64,000 bases of DNA from Gemmatimonadota bacterium. Lineage in GTDB: Bacteria > Gemmatimonadota > Gemmatimonadetes > Longimicrobiales > Gaopeijiaceae. Of the stretch, positions 1 through 9,867 are shown in pieces. The notes below the pieces were generated by a model. The model was given only the letters and a program-made list of their open reading frames with translations. It searched no databases and was not told the DNA's origin. The stretch is taken from assembly GCA_030428885.1 (NCBI GenBank), contig JAUIEJ010000010.1:186001-250000 (forward strand), given 5' to 3'. The position numbers and the translations under genes were made by a program. How positions within the stretch are numbered: position 1 is the first letter of the stretch; each line of letters starts with the position of its first letter.

Positions 1-925
1 CGCCGACCACGGCCACCCCGGTCAGGATCCCCACGCGTCCGGCCCCGACCCGCCCACGCCCCTGGACGCCCCATGCGGCCACCAGGGCGAGGACCGGCGC
101 GAGGCGGCTGAAGGGCGTCTCCAGGAACGACTGCTGGGCGACCTGAATGGCCAGGTTCCCGAGCCAGGTCCCGTCGATGTTGGTGCCCTGGTAGGCCATC
201 AGAGCCGGATACCCGATGGTCCCGTGGACGTGGAGGGCCCACGGGAGGTAGCAGAGGGCGGCCACCGCCGCCGCCACGCCCCAGGGCGCCACCCGCCGCA
301 CCCACGCCGCCGGCCCCCTGCGTCGGTCGTTCCACAGCCCCGGCACGAACGCGGCCGAACCCACCAGCAGAGCGAACCAGCCGTGGTACTTGGTGTTCCA
401 CGCGAGCCCCACGGCGATTCCCGCCGCCACTCCCCACCGCCACGACCCCTCTTCGGCGCTCCGCACCAGGAGGGCCACGGCGCCGATGAAGAGGAAGAGG
501 AACGTCACGTCGGTGAGGGCCGACCGGGAGAGGGCGACGTGCAACGGGTCCAGGGCCATCATCCACGCTGCGGCGGCGCCCGCCGCCTTCCCGAACCATC
601 GGGCGCCGACCCGACCCACGAGCGCCACGGTGGCGGTGCCCACCACGATGTTCACCAGAATCGCCTGCTCCGCAGCCACGCCCAGGAGCAGGTACGCCAG
701 CGCCACCAATGCCGGGTAGACGGGCGGCGAGAAGAGAATCTGGTCCGGGTAGGCGCCCAGCGGTTGGGCCGCGTCGACCCAGGCCCACGCCGTGAAGACG
801 TAGACCCCTTCATCGAAGTGGTCGATTCCCAGGGCGCCGAAGCCCCACCCCCGGGCCACCGCCGCCACCGCCACGGCGAGGACGAGGGCCAGGGAGAATC
901 GGCGCTGTTCGGCGTCGCCCGTCAC
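1..925 (-). CDS. PMT/GT39-like membrane glycosyltransferase (partial, C-terminus runs off the window)
   Basis: Reverse-strand reading from GTG at 925: VTGDAEQRRFSLALVLAVAV...GIDHFDEGVYVFTAWAWVDAAQPLGAYPDQILFSPPVYP...; polytopic with DEGVY near the N-terminus, typical of dolichyl-phosphate-mannose mannosyltransferase-like proteins; GTG overlaps the TGA of the next gene. It is not in the ORF track because it is cut by the window edge. Confidence 0.75.
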   Translation of the reverse strand, partial: MTGDAEQRRFSLALVLAVAVAAVARGWGFGALGIDHFDEGVYVFTAWAWVDAAQPLGAYPDQILFSPPVYPALVALAYLLLGVAAEQAILVNIVVGTATVALVGRVGARWFGKAAGAAAAWMMALDPLHVALSRSALTDVTFLFLFIGAVALLVRSAEEGSWRWGVAAGIAVGLAWNTKYHGWFALLVGSAAFVPGLWNDRRRGPAAWVRRVAPWGVAAAVAALCYLPWALHVHGTIGYPALMAYQGTNIDGTWLGNLAIQVAQQSFLETPFSRLAPVLALVAAWGVQGRGRVGAGRVGILTGVAVVG

Positions 926-2565
926 GGAGTCCCCCGGACTCGGAAGAGGGTCCCCACGGCGTTGTCCGCCACCACCTCGACCCCGGGCCGCCCCCGGAGC
1001 ATGGGGCCCACGGGAGCCCCGGCCGGGACGAACGCGAGATCGATGCCCCGATCCTCGAGGAAGGACGGCTCGGCCTCGCCGTCGAAGAACCGCCGGGCCT
1101 CGGCGGCGCGGCGATCCCATTGGGAGGTGAGGAAGAAGTGGGCCACCCAGGGGCGCCCCCGGTTCCGGGGCACGAGCCAGAGAACGTCCGGTTCTCCGGC
1201 CAACAGCACCGATTCCGGTGAAGAGGCCGTCTCCAGGGCGTCCAGGATCCGGAGGTGGTCCGGCGTCAGGTAGCTCCAGGGCTTGTCGTCGGCCACCGCC
1301 ACCCGCTGGACGTTCACACCCATTCTCCAGGCCAGGGTCGAGCCGGTGAGAACCAGAACCGTCAGCAGCGCCGGGCCGCCGATGCGGCGCCCACCCCGGA
1401 TCCAGGCCAGGGCGGCCAGCGCCGTGAGGGGATAGGCGAGGGTCATGGTGCCCCGGGACGGGTAGGGGTAGAACGGCCCCGCCAGGGTGAGGACCAGGCA
1501 TCCCAGGGCCCACCCGAAGAGCGCCCGTGTGTCGTCGTCCCGGTGACGCCAGACGGCCCCGCCACGCCACGCCAACAGGGCGAACTGGAGGGGGAAGGCC
1601 AGGAGGAGGGTGGTGGGGAGGATCAGGGGCTCCCGCCACCGGGGCATGGGGAATCCCGAGGCCCGCTGTCGGGCCAGCATCCACAGCAGGACGCCGGCCA
1701 CGGTCATGACGGACACCACGGCGCGCGCCAGGTCGGCCCGACGAAACCGCCCGTCCAGGGCGTCCAGGAGGAGCACGAACACGCCGATGGACACCAGGGT
1801 CAGCCCGGTGTAGACGTGGGCGAGGGAGGTGACGCCCCACAGGAGGGCGGTGACCGCGGTCCACCCGGCTCCGCCCCGTCCACGCCCGGCGAGGAAGGCC
1901 AGTACCGAGAGCGTCGCCAGCACCCAGATGAAGAGGAAATGGGTGTCGAAGAAGACGTTGACGAAATAGTGCTGGCGATAGTCCTCGAAGAGGGGGACGA
2001 GGCGGGTCGGCTCCAGGAGGTAGATGTCGAAGGCCGCCACCGAGGCGAAGACCCCGGTCATCTCCGCCAGCCGGAGGAAGCCCCCGATACCCCCACCCAC
2101 CAGGAGAACCGCCAGGGCCACCGAACGCGGTCGGCCGGACGGAACGAACCGCCGCAGGACACCCCACGCGAGCACCGCCAGGATCGCCGCCAGCACCCCG
2201 CCGGCGTACTGGTAGACGAATTCCGGCCGCCACCCTCCCCAGGCCGCGAGATGGCCCAGGATCCAGTAGAGGAGGACCGGGAGGAATCGGCCGGTGGGAT
2301 CGGGCGTGAGGCCGTTGCTCACCACCATGCCCTCGTCCAGCACCTGCTGCATCCACACCCGGTACTGCATGTAGTCGGGAGACTGGGTCAGGATCCCCGA
2401 GAACACCCACCCGTCGGGGGTGGAGGCCTGGGCGATCCACACCGGCGCCATGTGGAGGAGCGCCGCCCCGGCCGCCAGGGCCCAGACCCCCCGGGGCATG
2501 CCCACGAAGGGGGCCCGGAACGCGGCGAGGGCCGAGTCCTCCGGTGGATCAGGCCGTTCGGACAT
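922..2565 (-). CDS. Polytopic membrane protein, probably glycosyltransferase/mannosyltransferase-like
   Basis: 547 aa ORF with many hydrophobic segments; overlaps neighbours on both sides. Confidence 0.75.
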   Translation of the reverse strand: MSERPDPPEDSALAAFRAPFVGMPRGVWALAAGAALLHMAPVWIAQASTPDGWVFSGILTQSPDYMQYRVWMQQVLDEGMVVSNGLTPDPTGRFLPVLLYWILGHLAAWGGWRPEFVYQYAGGVLAAILAVLAWGVLRRFVPSGRPRSVALAVLLVGGGIGGFLRLAEMTGVFASVAAFDIYLLEPTRLVPLFEDYRQHYFVNVFFDTHFLFIWVLATLSVLAFLAGRGRGGAGWTAVTALLWGVTSLAHVYTGLTLVSIGVFVLLLDALDGRFRRADLARAVVSVMTVAGVLLWMLARQRASGFPMPRWREPLILPTTLLLAFPLQFALLAWRGGAVWRHRDDDTRALFGWALGCLVLTLAGPFYPYPSRGTMTLAYPLTALAALAWIRGGRRIGGPALLTVLVLTGSTLAWRMGVNVQRVAVADDKPWSYLTPDHLRILDALETASSPESVLLAGEPDVLWLVPRNRGRPWVAHFFLTSQWDRRAAEARRFFDGEAEPSFLEDRGIDLAFVPAGAPVGPMLRGRPGVEVVADNAVGTLFRVRGTP

Positions 2566-4189
2566 GGGGTCGAGCCTCGGAGGCGGACGTGGGGGAGTCG
2601 GGGACCCGGCGAAGCTCCGCCAGGTAGTGGACGGACCACGATCGGACCGGGCTCGATTCCAGCCATCGCTGGATCGTGAGCGCCGGTCCGAGGAGGATCG
2701 CCGGGACGAAGTCGGGAATGAAGGTGAAGTACCGCACCCGGGCCACCTCGAACCCCTCGAGTTCCTCGAGTCGCGCCGGAGGGATCCACTGTTCGATTCC
2801 CTCGTCGATCTCCTTCAGGAGGGGAAAGACGTAGCCCATGTAGAACCGGAAAAGGGGGTTTCGGGGATTGGTCTCGTGGATCAGGAACGCCCCCCCGGGG
2901 CGCAGGACCCGACGCACCTCCCGCATCACGGCCTCCTGCCCACCGGGCCCGGGCACGTGGTGGAGCACCCCCACCGTGTACACCCAATCGAACGACTCGT
3001 CGGGGAACGGCAGGGCTTCACCTCGGGCCGCACCCACGGGGACGTCGGCGCCCCGAGCTCCCCGGAGCAGCCCGAACGAAGGATCCACGCCCACAACCCC
3101 ATACCCTCGATTCCGAGCGTGGCGGGCCTGGCGGCCCAGGCCGCACCCCAGGTCGAGGCCCCGCCCGGCGCTGTCGGCCGAACCGAGGGCCTCGTAGAGC
3201 ATGCCCATCTTGCGCCCCATGAGGTGCCGCCAGACGTGCTCGGTCCACTCGCCGTGGTAGTCGGCGGCGATGTCGTCGAAGTGGGCCGCGGCATCGGTGG
3301 TGTCGGGCTGGGATCGGGCGAGCTCCCGCACCAGGGCCGCCACCCCCACGGCCAGGGCGACGCCGGCGCTCCCCACCCGCATGACCGACACCACGGCCAC
3401 GGCCAGATGGAGCTCGAAGCCCCGCTCCTGGAGACTCAGGATCGCCAGGCTCCCCACCGACCCCATGCCCGCCGGCATGAGGGAGAGGGCCCCGCCGAGG
3501 GTGGCCCCGGCGAACACCGCTTCCGACGACGTCGGAGGCAGCGAGGCCCCGAGGGTCATGGCCGCGGCCGCCGGCAGGGCGCCGGCCACGAGCCACAGAG
3601 CGGCCGACGCCCCCAGGGCGACGCCCAGGGGCCCGGGCTTCACCACCCCCCAGGCCCCGGCCCACCGGCGCTTCCCACCCCAGAGGACCCCGCCGGCCAG
3701 GGCGACCAGGGCCACCGCCAGTCCCACACCCGAGATCAGGTGGACGCGCGGGTCGGTGGTGGTGAGGAGGAGCACGACCAGGAGGATGCCCACGTCCATG
3801 GCCCGTTCCACGATCCAGACCGGTACGGTGCGGCGCAGGGGGACGGAGAACCGCCGCCGGATCAGGACCGGCCGCACCACCTCTCCCAGGTAGGCCGGTG
3901 TGGCGGTGCCCACCAACCCCGCCAGGTAGATCGAGCCGCTGGCCCGGATGGGGATGCGCACGCCGGCCCGGCGGAGGAGGTACTGCCAGCGGAGAAAACG
4001 AAGGAAGAGCCAGATCGCCGTCAGGGAGAGGACGACCGCGACTCCCAACGGTCGGATCCGGGCGAGATCGGCAGACAGCGCTTCGATCCCCGACACCGCG
4101 ATCCAGCCTGCGGCGACGACGACGCCCAGCAGGAGCGGGAGTCCCAGGCCCAGGGCCCGGGTCGCGATGGAGGTGGAAGACGGTGCCAT
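2549..4189 (-). CDS. Fusion: N-terminal LPG-synthase-TM/UPF0104 flippase-like domain + C-terminal SAM-dependent methyltransferase
   Basis: N-term 'LSADLARIRPLGVAVVLSLTAIWLFLRFLRWQYLLRRAGVRIPIRASGSIYLAGLVGTATPAYLGEVVRPVLIRRR' fits the UPF0104 family; C-term 'GLDLGCGLGRQARHARNRGYGVVGVDPS...FDWVYTVGVLHHVPG...MREVRRVLRPGGAFLIHE' is a Methyltransf_11 signature. Confidence 0.85.
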   Translation of the reverse strand: MAPSSTSIATRALGLGLPLLLGVVVAAGWIAVSGIEALSADLARIRPLGVAVVLSLTAIWLFLRFLRWQYLLRRAGVRIPIRASGSIYLAGLVGTATPAYLGEVVRPVLIRRRFSVPLRRTVPVWIVERAMDVGILLVVLLLTTTDPRVHLISGVGLAVALVALAGGVLWGGKRRWAGAWGVVKPGPLGVALGASAALWLVAGALPAAAAMTLGASLPPTSSEAVFAGATLGGALSLMPAGMGSVGSLAILSLQERGFELHLAVAVVSVMRVGSAGVALAVGVAALVRELARSQPDTTDAAAHFDDIAADYHGEWTEHVWRHLMGRKMGMLYEALGSADSAGRGLDLGCGLGRQARHARNRGYGVVGVDPSFGLLRGARGADVPVGAARGEALPFPDESFDWVYTVGVLHHVPGPGGQEAVMREVRRVLRPGGAFLIHETNPRNPLFRFYMGYVFPLLKEIDEGIEQWIPPARLEELEGFEVARVRYFTFIPDFVPAILLGPALTIQRWLESSPVRSWSVHYLAELRRVPDSPTSASEARPHVRTA

Positions 4190-4251
4190 CTACGACACTA
4201 CGCTCCCCCCGGGCGCTCGGTCCAGTCGGGCCGGTTCCACGCCGATCGCTC

Positions 4252-5145
4252 CTACCCCCCGTCCTCCAGCACCGGAGCGGCACCCCCGTCAGGACGACCG
4301 TACCCGTCGACCACGTAGGCCGGGAGGTCGATGTCGGCGTCCACCCGTTCGGCCCAGGCCAGGGCCGCCGCCTCCAGGGCGGTGACGTCGAGGGCGACCT
4401 CGCTCCCGCCGGCCACGAGAATCCGCTGACGGCGCCCGGGCACGTCGACTTCGGCGACCTGGGCGAACACGGCGGCGTAGGTGGCCACCATGGAGGGATA
4501 CTCGGGGACGGCGGTGTGGAGATTGCTCACCACCACGCCCCCCGGGGCGAGGCTCGCCCGGACCGCCTCGAGGAACGTCCGGGTGGTGAGGGATCGGGGA
4601 ATGCCCTCGGCGGAGAAGGCGTCCAGCACCACGAGATCCCACGATTCGGGCGGGGCCTCCTCGATGAAGGCGCGCCCGTCGCCCACGTGCACCCGGAGCG
4701 ACGCATCGGGGCGGAAGCCGAACCAGTCCCGGGCCACCTGCACCACGAGGGAGTCGATCTCCACCACGTCGATCTCGGCATCCGGGTGGGTGAGACGCAC
4801 GAAGGTGGGCATGGCTCCGCCCCCCAGCCCCACGAAGAGCATCCGGGCGTCGGAGGGCACCAGAGCCGGACCGATCATGGCGACCCGCGAGTAGGGCAAC
4901 ACCAGGCGCCGCGGGAAGCGGGGATAGACGGCACTCTGTCGACCCGGCCCACCGTCGAAGTAGAGCTCCACGAGCCCGTCGGGGCGCTCGTCCACCCGTA
5001 CCGTGCCGAAGCGCCCCTCGGCCTCGAACCGCACCACGGGGCGCGCCCGCAGCACCAGGACCACGGCGATGGCGAGAGCCACCACCACCACCACCGGCGC
5101 GCCCCACCGGCGCATGGCCGGTCCGGCCCCTCCGTCTCGGTTCAC
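4252..5145 (-). CDS. Spermidine synthase-like Rossmann protein with N-terminal TM segment
   Basis: 'LFVGLGGGAMPTFVRLTHPDAEIDVVEIDSLVVQVARDWFGF...VHVGDGRAFIEE...WDLVVLDAFSAEGIPRSLTTRTFLEAVRASLAPGGVVVSNLHT' is spermidine synthase-like. Confidence 0.8.
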   Translation of the reverse strand: MNRDGGAGPAMRRWGAPVVVVVALAIAVVLVLRARPVVRFEAEGRFGTVRVDERPDGLVELYFDGGPGRQSAVYPRFPRRLVLPYSRVAMIGPALVPSDARMLFVGLGGGAMPTFVRLTHPDAEIDVVEIDSLVVQVARDWFGFRPDASLRVHVGDGRAFIEEAPPESWDLVVLDAFSAEGIPRSLTTRTFLEAVRASLAPGGVVVSNLHTAVPEYPSMVATYAAVFAQVAEVDVPGRRQRILVAGGSEVALDVTALEAAALAWAERVDADIDLPAYVVDGYGRPDGGAAPVLEDGG

Positions 5146-5180
5146 CCCGACCTCCCGTGGCCCTCAGGTCGCGCCGGAAT

Positions 5181-8100
5181 TCACTGGCGCCCCATGGGCC
5201 CCTGGGGAACCCGCTCGTGGGCCAGGGCCGGACGAGCCCCCGGATGGTTGCCCACCTGATCCATGGTGCGGGCGTCGAACAGGCGGCCGTTGACCATGAC
5301 CAGGGCCACCGACTCGGTGTTGCGGATGTCGTCGAGGGGGTTGGCGTCGAGAACCAGGAGGTCGGCCAGTTTGCCCTCTTCCAGCGACCCCAGATCGGCG
5401 TCCATGCCCAGGGAGGCGGCGGGGTGCATGGTGGCCGAGCGGATAGCCTCCATCTCGCTCATCCCCCCCTGGGCGAACATCCAGATCTCCCAGTGGGCGG
5501 CGAGCCCTTGAAGCTGTCCGTGGGCGCCGATGTTGGTCCGGACGCCCCGCTGGTTGAGGGCGTTGACGTGGCGGGAGACGGCGATGTGATGGTAGTCGCC
5601 CTCGCCGGCCATCTTCAGCCGGCGGCGGGAGCGGGCGTCGACCCCCTCCCGGGGCGTGAAGGTCAGGAGGCGTTCGTTCTCCCAGACATCGGTGTGCTCG
5701 TACCAGTAGTACTCGCCCGAGATGCCGCCGTAGCTCACCACCAGGGTGGGCGTGTATCCCACGTCGGTAGCGGCCCACAGGTTCAGCACGTCGTCGTAGA
5801 GGGTGCCCGGGGGCAGGTTGTGCTCGATGGTGGTGTGGCCGTCGATGACCTGACTCACGTTCTGGTAGAGGGTCGAGCCTCCCTCGGGCACCACGTTGAT
5901 CCCCTCGGCCCGGGCGGCCTCCAGGATCCACTGCCGGGCGTCCCGGCGCCGCTGGTTGTAGGACTTCACGCTGGGTGCGCCGTCGGCTTTCTGACGCCGC
6001 ACGTGCATGAGGGCGTCGTCGTAGCTCGTGGTGAGGGACCGGAACGGCGTCACGGCGCCGTAGAGGATCGTGCCCGTGGAGAAGATGCGGGGACCGGTCT
6101 TCAACCCGGCCCGCACCATCTCGCCGTCGGTGAAGATCATCTCGTTGGTGTTGGACGGGTCGTGGGCCGTGGTCACCCCGAAGGCCAGGTTCACGTAGAA
6201 CGGCCAGTCGGTCTCGGCGGTCATCCCTCCCCCGGCCGAGCCGATGTGGGCGTGGGCGTCGATGATGCCGGGCATGAGGGTCTTGCCGGCGGCGTCGACG
6301 ATGTGGGCCCCGGCGGGCACTTCGACCTCGGAGCGAGGGCCCACCGCCACGATGCGGTTCCCCTCCACCACCACCGTGCCGTCGGCGATGACGCCGCCCG
6401 TGGCGCCCTCCGCCGTGGGGTCGTCGGCGGCCGTGATGACGCGTCCGCCCACGAACGCCACGGTGCCGGTGGGGACGTCGGCGGGCACGGTGAAGCCCAG
6501 ATCGACACCCGCGGTCTCGGGCTCGGCCGTCTCTCCGTCCGTCGCCTCGCCGACGAACGCGAAGCTCTCGGCCACCGAGCGGGTGAAGTACTCCGACCCC
6601 ATGGTCCAGTGGAGCGTCTCGGAGTCCGACCAGTGGAGAAACGCCCCCGACTCGGCCGACACCCGGGTCACCGGGTAGCCCCCGGCGCCGGCGTCGAGGG
6701 TCACGACCCTCCCGGCCCGGGGGAAGCGGGCCAGGCTGGTGCGCCATCCCTGGACGAAGGCCACCCATTCGCCGTCGGGCGAGACGGCCCAGTCCTGCAC
6801 CTGGCCACCCCGGAGGTGAGTCACCACGTCGGTGCCGTCGAGGGCCATGGACTGGAGCGCCGCACCGCCGTCGAAGCCCTGGAAGACGATGCGGGCGCCG
6901 TCGGCCGAGAAGAACGGCGCGCTCCCCCCCTCCCGAACGAGGGTCGGCTCACCGCCGGCCGCGGGAACCGTGTAGAGGCCCGTCTCCCCGGTGTACAGAC
7001 TGCCCCGCCGGGAGTCGCCCCCGGTGCGCCGGTAGACGATGAGGCGTCCGTCGGGAGAGAACGCGGGCTCGGCGTACTGGCCGGGGGCATCCACCACCGC
7101 CCGGGGAGTCCCCCCCACGGCGGGCACCACCTTCACGGCCCCCATGGCCTCGTCGTCCCAGGTGGCGTACACGAGAGATCGCCCGTCCGGTGACCACTTC
7201 GGAAACGCCTCGACCTCGTCGGCGTCGGTGACCCGCCGGGCCGTCCCGCTGCCGTCGGCGGCCGTCAACCAGAGGCGGCCCAGGGCCGAGAACGCCACCT
7301 GCGACCCGTCGGGCGACGTCGCCACGTGGCGCAGCATCTTCACGTCGACGTCGGCGGGGGCCACGTCGACGGGCGCCCGCACGGCCTGGCTCACCCGGAT
7401 GTCGACGTCGGCGCTGAACGGAATCACCCGGGCCTCGCCGGTCTCGGTGTCGACCCGGTGGATCCGGCCCTGGGCCCAGACCACCACGTCGTCCGTGCCC
7501 GGCACCCAGGCATAGCGGGTGTAGGGCCCGTGGATCGCCCACGCCTCCTGCATGTCGTGCTCGAGCCCGTCCCAGACGGGCCATTCGGCCCCCGACTCCA
7601 GGTCCTTGATGAACAGGACCGTGTTCTCACGAACCCGGCGAATGAACGCCAGCTTGTCGCCGTCGGGATGGGGCATGGGGGTGATGGCGCCTCCGGCGCC
7701 CCGGGTTACCGTCTCCTCCTCACCGGTCACCAGGTTCCTGCGCCGGACTGCGTAGATGCCCGGATAGGGGTCCTTGTTGTACTGGAAGAGGGGTCCCTGG
7801 GTGACGTCCTGGGAGTAGTAGACCCACATCCCGTCGGGCGACGCCGCGGGCTCTCCCTGATCCTGCTGCTCGTTGGGTCGGTCGGTGACCTGGAGTCCCG
7901 AGCCACCGGTGCGATGGACCATCCAGATCTCCCCGGCCCCCAACGACCGGGAGAACACGAAGTGCTTCCGCACGAAGAGGTGTTCCCCGTCCGCCGACCA
8001 CTCGGGGGAATTGACGTCCCGCTCCCGTTCCCGGGTGATCTGCGTGGCGTCGGAGCCGTCCACGGCCATGGTCCAGATGTTGTTCAGGCCGTCCCGGTCC

Positions 8101-8477
8101 GAGACGAAGGCGATGCGGGCCCCGTCGGGAGAGAATCGGGGGTGGAACTCGAAGGCCGCCCCCCCCGAGATGCGGGTCGCCGCCCCCCCGTCCACGGGCA
8201 GGGTGTAGATGTCGCCGAGGAGATCGAACACGAGCGTCGATCCGTCGGGCGAGACGTCGACGTTCATCCAGGTGCCTTCGTCCACGGTGAACTGCACCTG
8301 CTCCGTCTCGCCCCACGTGTGGTCGATGGTCCACGCCTCCCGGTCGCCGGCCTCCTGCGCGGCCAGCGGTCCCCCACCCCACGCACCGGCCGCCAGTACC
8401 GCGACCCACATCCCCGTACGTCCCCCGTACCTCTTGCCCATGCCGATCCACTCCGTCGGAAGCACCCCGGGACCCAC
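5181..8477 (-). CDS. Secreted amidohydrolase with N-terminal TolB/PD40 beta-propeller
   Basis: 1098 aa; repeated 'SPDG..' PD40 blades, then 'GKTLMPGIIDAHAHIGSAGGG' and 'LGSLEEGKLADLLVLDANPLDDIRNT', typical of the amidohydrolase superfamily. Confidence 0.9.
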   Translation of the reverse strand: MGPGVLPTEWIGMGKRYGGRTGMWVAVLAAGAWGGGPLAAQEAGDREAWTIDHTWGETEQVQFTVDEGTWMNVDVSPDGSTLVFDLLGDIYTLPVDGGAATRISGGAAFEFHPRFSPDGARIAFVSDRDGLNNIWTMAVDGSDATQITRERERDVNSPEWSADGEHLFVRKHFVFSRSLGAGEIWMVHRTGGSGLQVTDRPNEQQDQGEPAASPDGMWVYYSQDVTQGPLFQYNKDPYPGIYAVRRRNLVTGEEETVTRGAGGAITPMPHPDGDKLAFIRRVRENTVLFIKDLESGAEWPVWDGLEHDMQEAWAIHGPYTRYAWVPGTDDVVVWAQGRIHRVDTETGEARVIPFSADVDIRVSQAVRAPVDVAPADVDVKMLRHVATSPDGSQVAFSALGRLWLTAADGSGTARRVTDADEVEAFPKWSPDGRSLVYATWDDEAMGAVKVVPAVGGTPRAVVDAPGQYAEPAFSPDGRLIVYRRTGGDSRRGSLYTGETGLYTVPAAGGEPTLVREGGSAPFFSADGARIVFQGFDGGAALQSMALDGTDVVTHLRGGQVQDWAVSPDGEWVAFVQGWRTSLARFPRAGRVVTLDAGAGGYPVTRVSAESGAFLHWSDSETLHWTMGSEYFTRSVAESFAFVGEATDGETAEPETAGVDLGFTVPADVPTGTVAFVGGRVITAADDPTAEGATGGVIADGTVVVEGNRIVAVGPRSEVEVPAGAHIVDAAGKTLMPGIIDAHAHIGSAGGGMTAETDWPFYVNLAFGVTTAHDPSNTNEMIFTDGEMVRAGLKTGPRIFSTGTILYGAVTPFRSLTTSYDDALMHVRRQKADGAPSVKSYNQRRRDARQWILEAARAEGINVVPEGGSTLYQNVSQVIDGHTTIEHNLPPGTLYDDVLNLWAATDVGYTPTLVVSYGGISGEYYWYEHTDVWENERLLTFTPREGVDARSRRRLKMAGEGDYHHIAVSRHVNALNQRGVRTNIGAHGQLQGLAAHWEIWMFAQGGMSEMEAIRSATMHPAASLGMDADLGSLEEGKLADLLVLDANPLDDIRNTESVALVMVNGRLFDARTMDQVGNHPGARPALAHERVPQGPMGRQ

Positions 8478-8504
8478 GCCCTCCGCGGGCCCACGGGGGC
8501 GATT

Positions 8505-9038
8505 CTAACGGAGTGAAGGGGACCCCGCACTCGGCGCGGTGAAGGTCCCCGCGACCACGAGGATCCGTGTGGGCTCCCCCGTCACCGAGGTGGCGAGCTC
8601 GAAGTGGCCCTCCACCACCGAGGGCGTCGACACGGTCACGGTCAGGGTCCCGGCGAGGAAGTCGAAGCCCCCCTGCCCCGGGAACGCCCCCGGGGGAAGC
8701 TCCACGCGGGCCAGGACGAAGACCTCGTCGTCGCCGCCCCCGTCTCCCGTGGTGAAGTCCACGAGGGGGTACGCCCCGGCGGCGGGTCGGCCCATGCCCG
8801 GTGGCGTCACCATGGTGATGACGCCCCCCGAGTCGATCCCGCCCAGGGCGAGGGTCCACCCGCCGGCGTCCTCGGAGCTCCCCGCCGGCCCGGTCAGGCT
8901 TCCGTCCACCAGCCCCCCGAGTTCGGCGGCAAACCAACCCGGCGCCGGCTCGTCCGGCCCCGTGGTCCCGCCACACGCCGCCACGGCGAAGAGGAGAACG
9001 GCCAAGGTGGACCTGAGGCGCAGGTGAACGTGCGGCAT
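8505..9038 (-). CDS. Putative lipoprotein
   Basis: MPHVHLRLRSTLAVLLFAVAACGG lipobox; Gly/Pro-rich beta-type sequence. Confidence 0.6.
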   Translation of the reverse strand: MPHVHLRLRSTLAVLLFAVAACGGTTGPDEPAPGWFAAELGGLVDGSLTGPAGSSEDAGGWTLALGGIDSGGVITMVTPPGMGRPAAGAYPLVDFTTGDGGGDDEVFVLARVELPPGAFPGQGGFDFLAGTLTVTVSTPSVVEGHFELATSVTGEPTRILVVAGTFTAPSAGSPSLR

Positions 9039-9192
9039 GGGGCACTCCGGGAGAGGGTCGGGACTCGGGTTCACCCCGCAACTGCGTGAGGCCGTCGGCC
9101 CAGGTGACACGGGTCCGCAGGTCGACTGTCCGCTTTCGGGCCCGGAGGCCGCGTTCAGGGTCGACCGAACCCATTCCACCGGGAGGACACCC

Positions 9193-9828
9193 ATGAAGAC
9201 CATCGCCACCCGCATGGCGGGCCTCGCCCTGGCCGCGATGCTCGCCACGATCCCCACGCCCGCCGACGCCGCCGCCCAGAACCTGGTCATCACCAACGGC
9301 GCCGGATGGCGGAGCACGACCGGGAACGGCGGTTCGCACGCCCCGCACACCCTCACCGCCCCGGCCGGAATGGTCCTCATCGGACTCCGCTACGCCGAGG
9401 CCCGGAACGTCCCCTGCTTCATGGAGGCGACCTGGTGGCGCCCCGGCGCCTCCTCGGTGAGGACGCAGTGGCAAATGTGGGACTCCTGCGACAACCAGCC
9501 GCACTATCTGGGGGTGAACGCGACGACCGCGGTGCCTCGGGCCCTGCGCCTCGTGCGGGTCTGCAACCGGCGATCCAACGACCGCATCAAGGGCATCCGG
9601 GTGCGGGGGGCCAACATCACGGCGTCGGGCGCACAACCCGACCCGGGCCTCTTCCGGGAACACGACCGTCCCAACTGCAACGGCAACTGGTCGTCGGCCA
9701 CCTCCCAGTGCCCGAGCGGCCAGGCCATCACCCGCTTGCGGATCGAGACCCGGGACGCCGGCGTCTACAACCACCGAGGGGCGGTGGGGTTGGCCGTGTT
9801 CTGCTCGCGAGTCCGGGTGTCGGCCTGA
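9193..9828 (+). CDS. Secreted Cys-containing protein of unknown function
   Basis: Signal peptide MKTIATRMAGLALAAMLATIPTPADAAAQ preceded by GGGAGGAC; paired Cys and Trp motifs. Confidence 0.7.
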   Translation: MKTIATRMAGLALAAMLATIPTPADAAAQNLVITNGAGWRSTTGNGGSHAPHTLTAPAGMVLIGLRYAEARNVPCFMEATWWRPGASSVRTQWQMWDSCDNQPHYLGVNATTAVPRALRLVRVCNRRSNDRIKGIRVRGANITASGAQPDPGLFREHDRPNCNGNWSSATSQCPSGQAITRLRIETRDAGVYNHRGAVGLAVFCSRVRVSA

Positions 9829-9867
9829 CGGGGGGCCTCCGCCGACGCCCGAACTCGGCGGGGGCCT

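Noticed and set aside
224-1273. Many long Pro/Arg/Gly/His-rich ORFs on the opposite strand of real genes (e.g. 224..1273+, 2420..4318+, 5157..7193+, 7720..9774-, 11020..13350-, 17671..19605+, 23633..28696+, 35828..38215-, 58008..60395-, 60491..63499-, 61024..63972+)
   Set aside because: Typical of very high-GC DNA: stop codons are rare in antisense frames, composition is low-complexity, no domain is recognisable, and each overlaps a gene with clear motifs.
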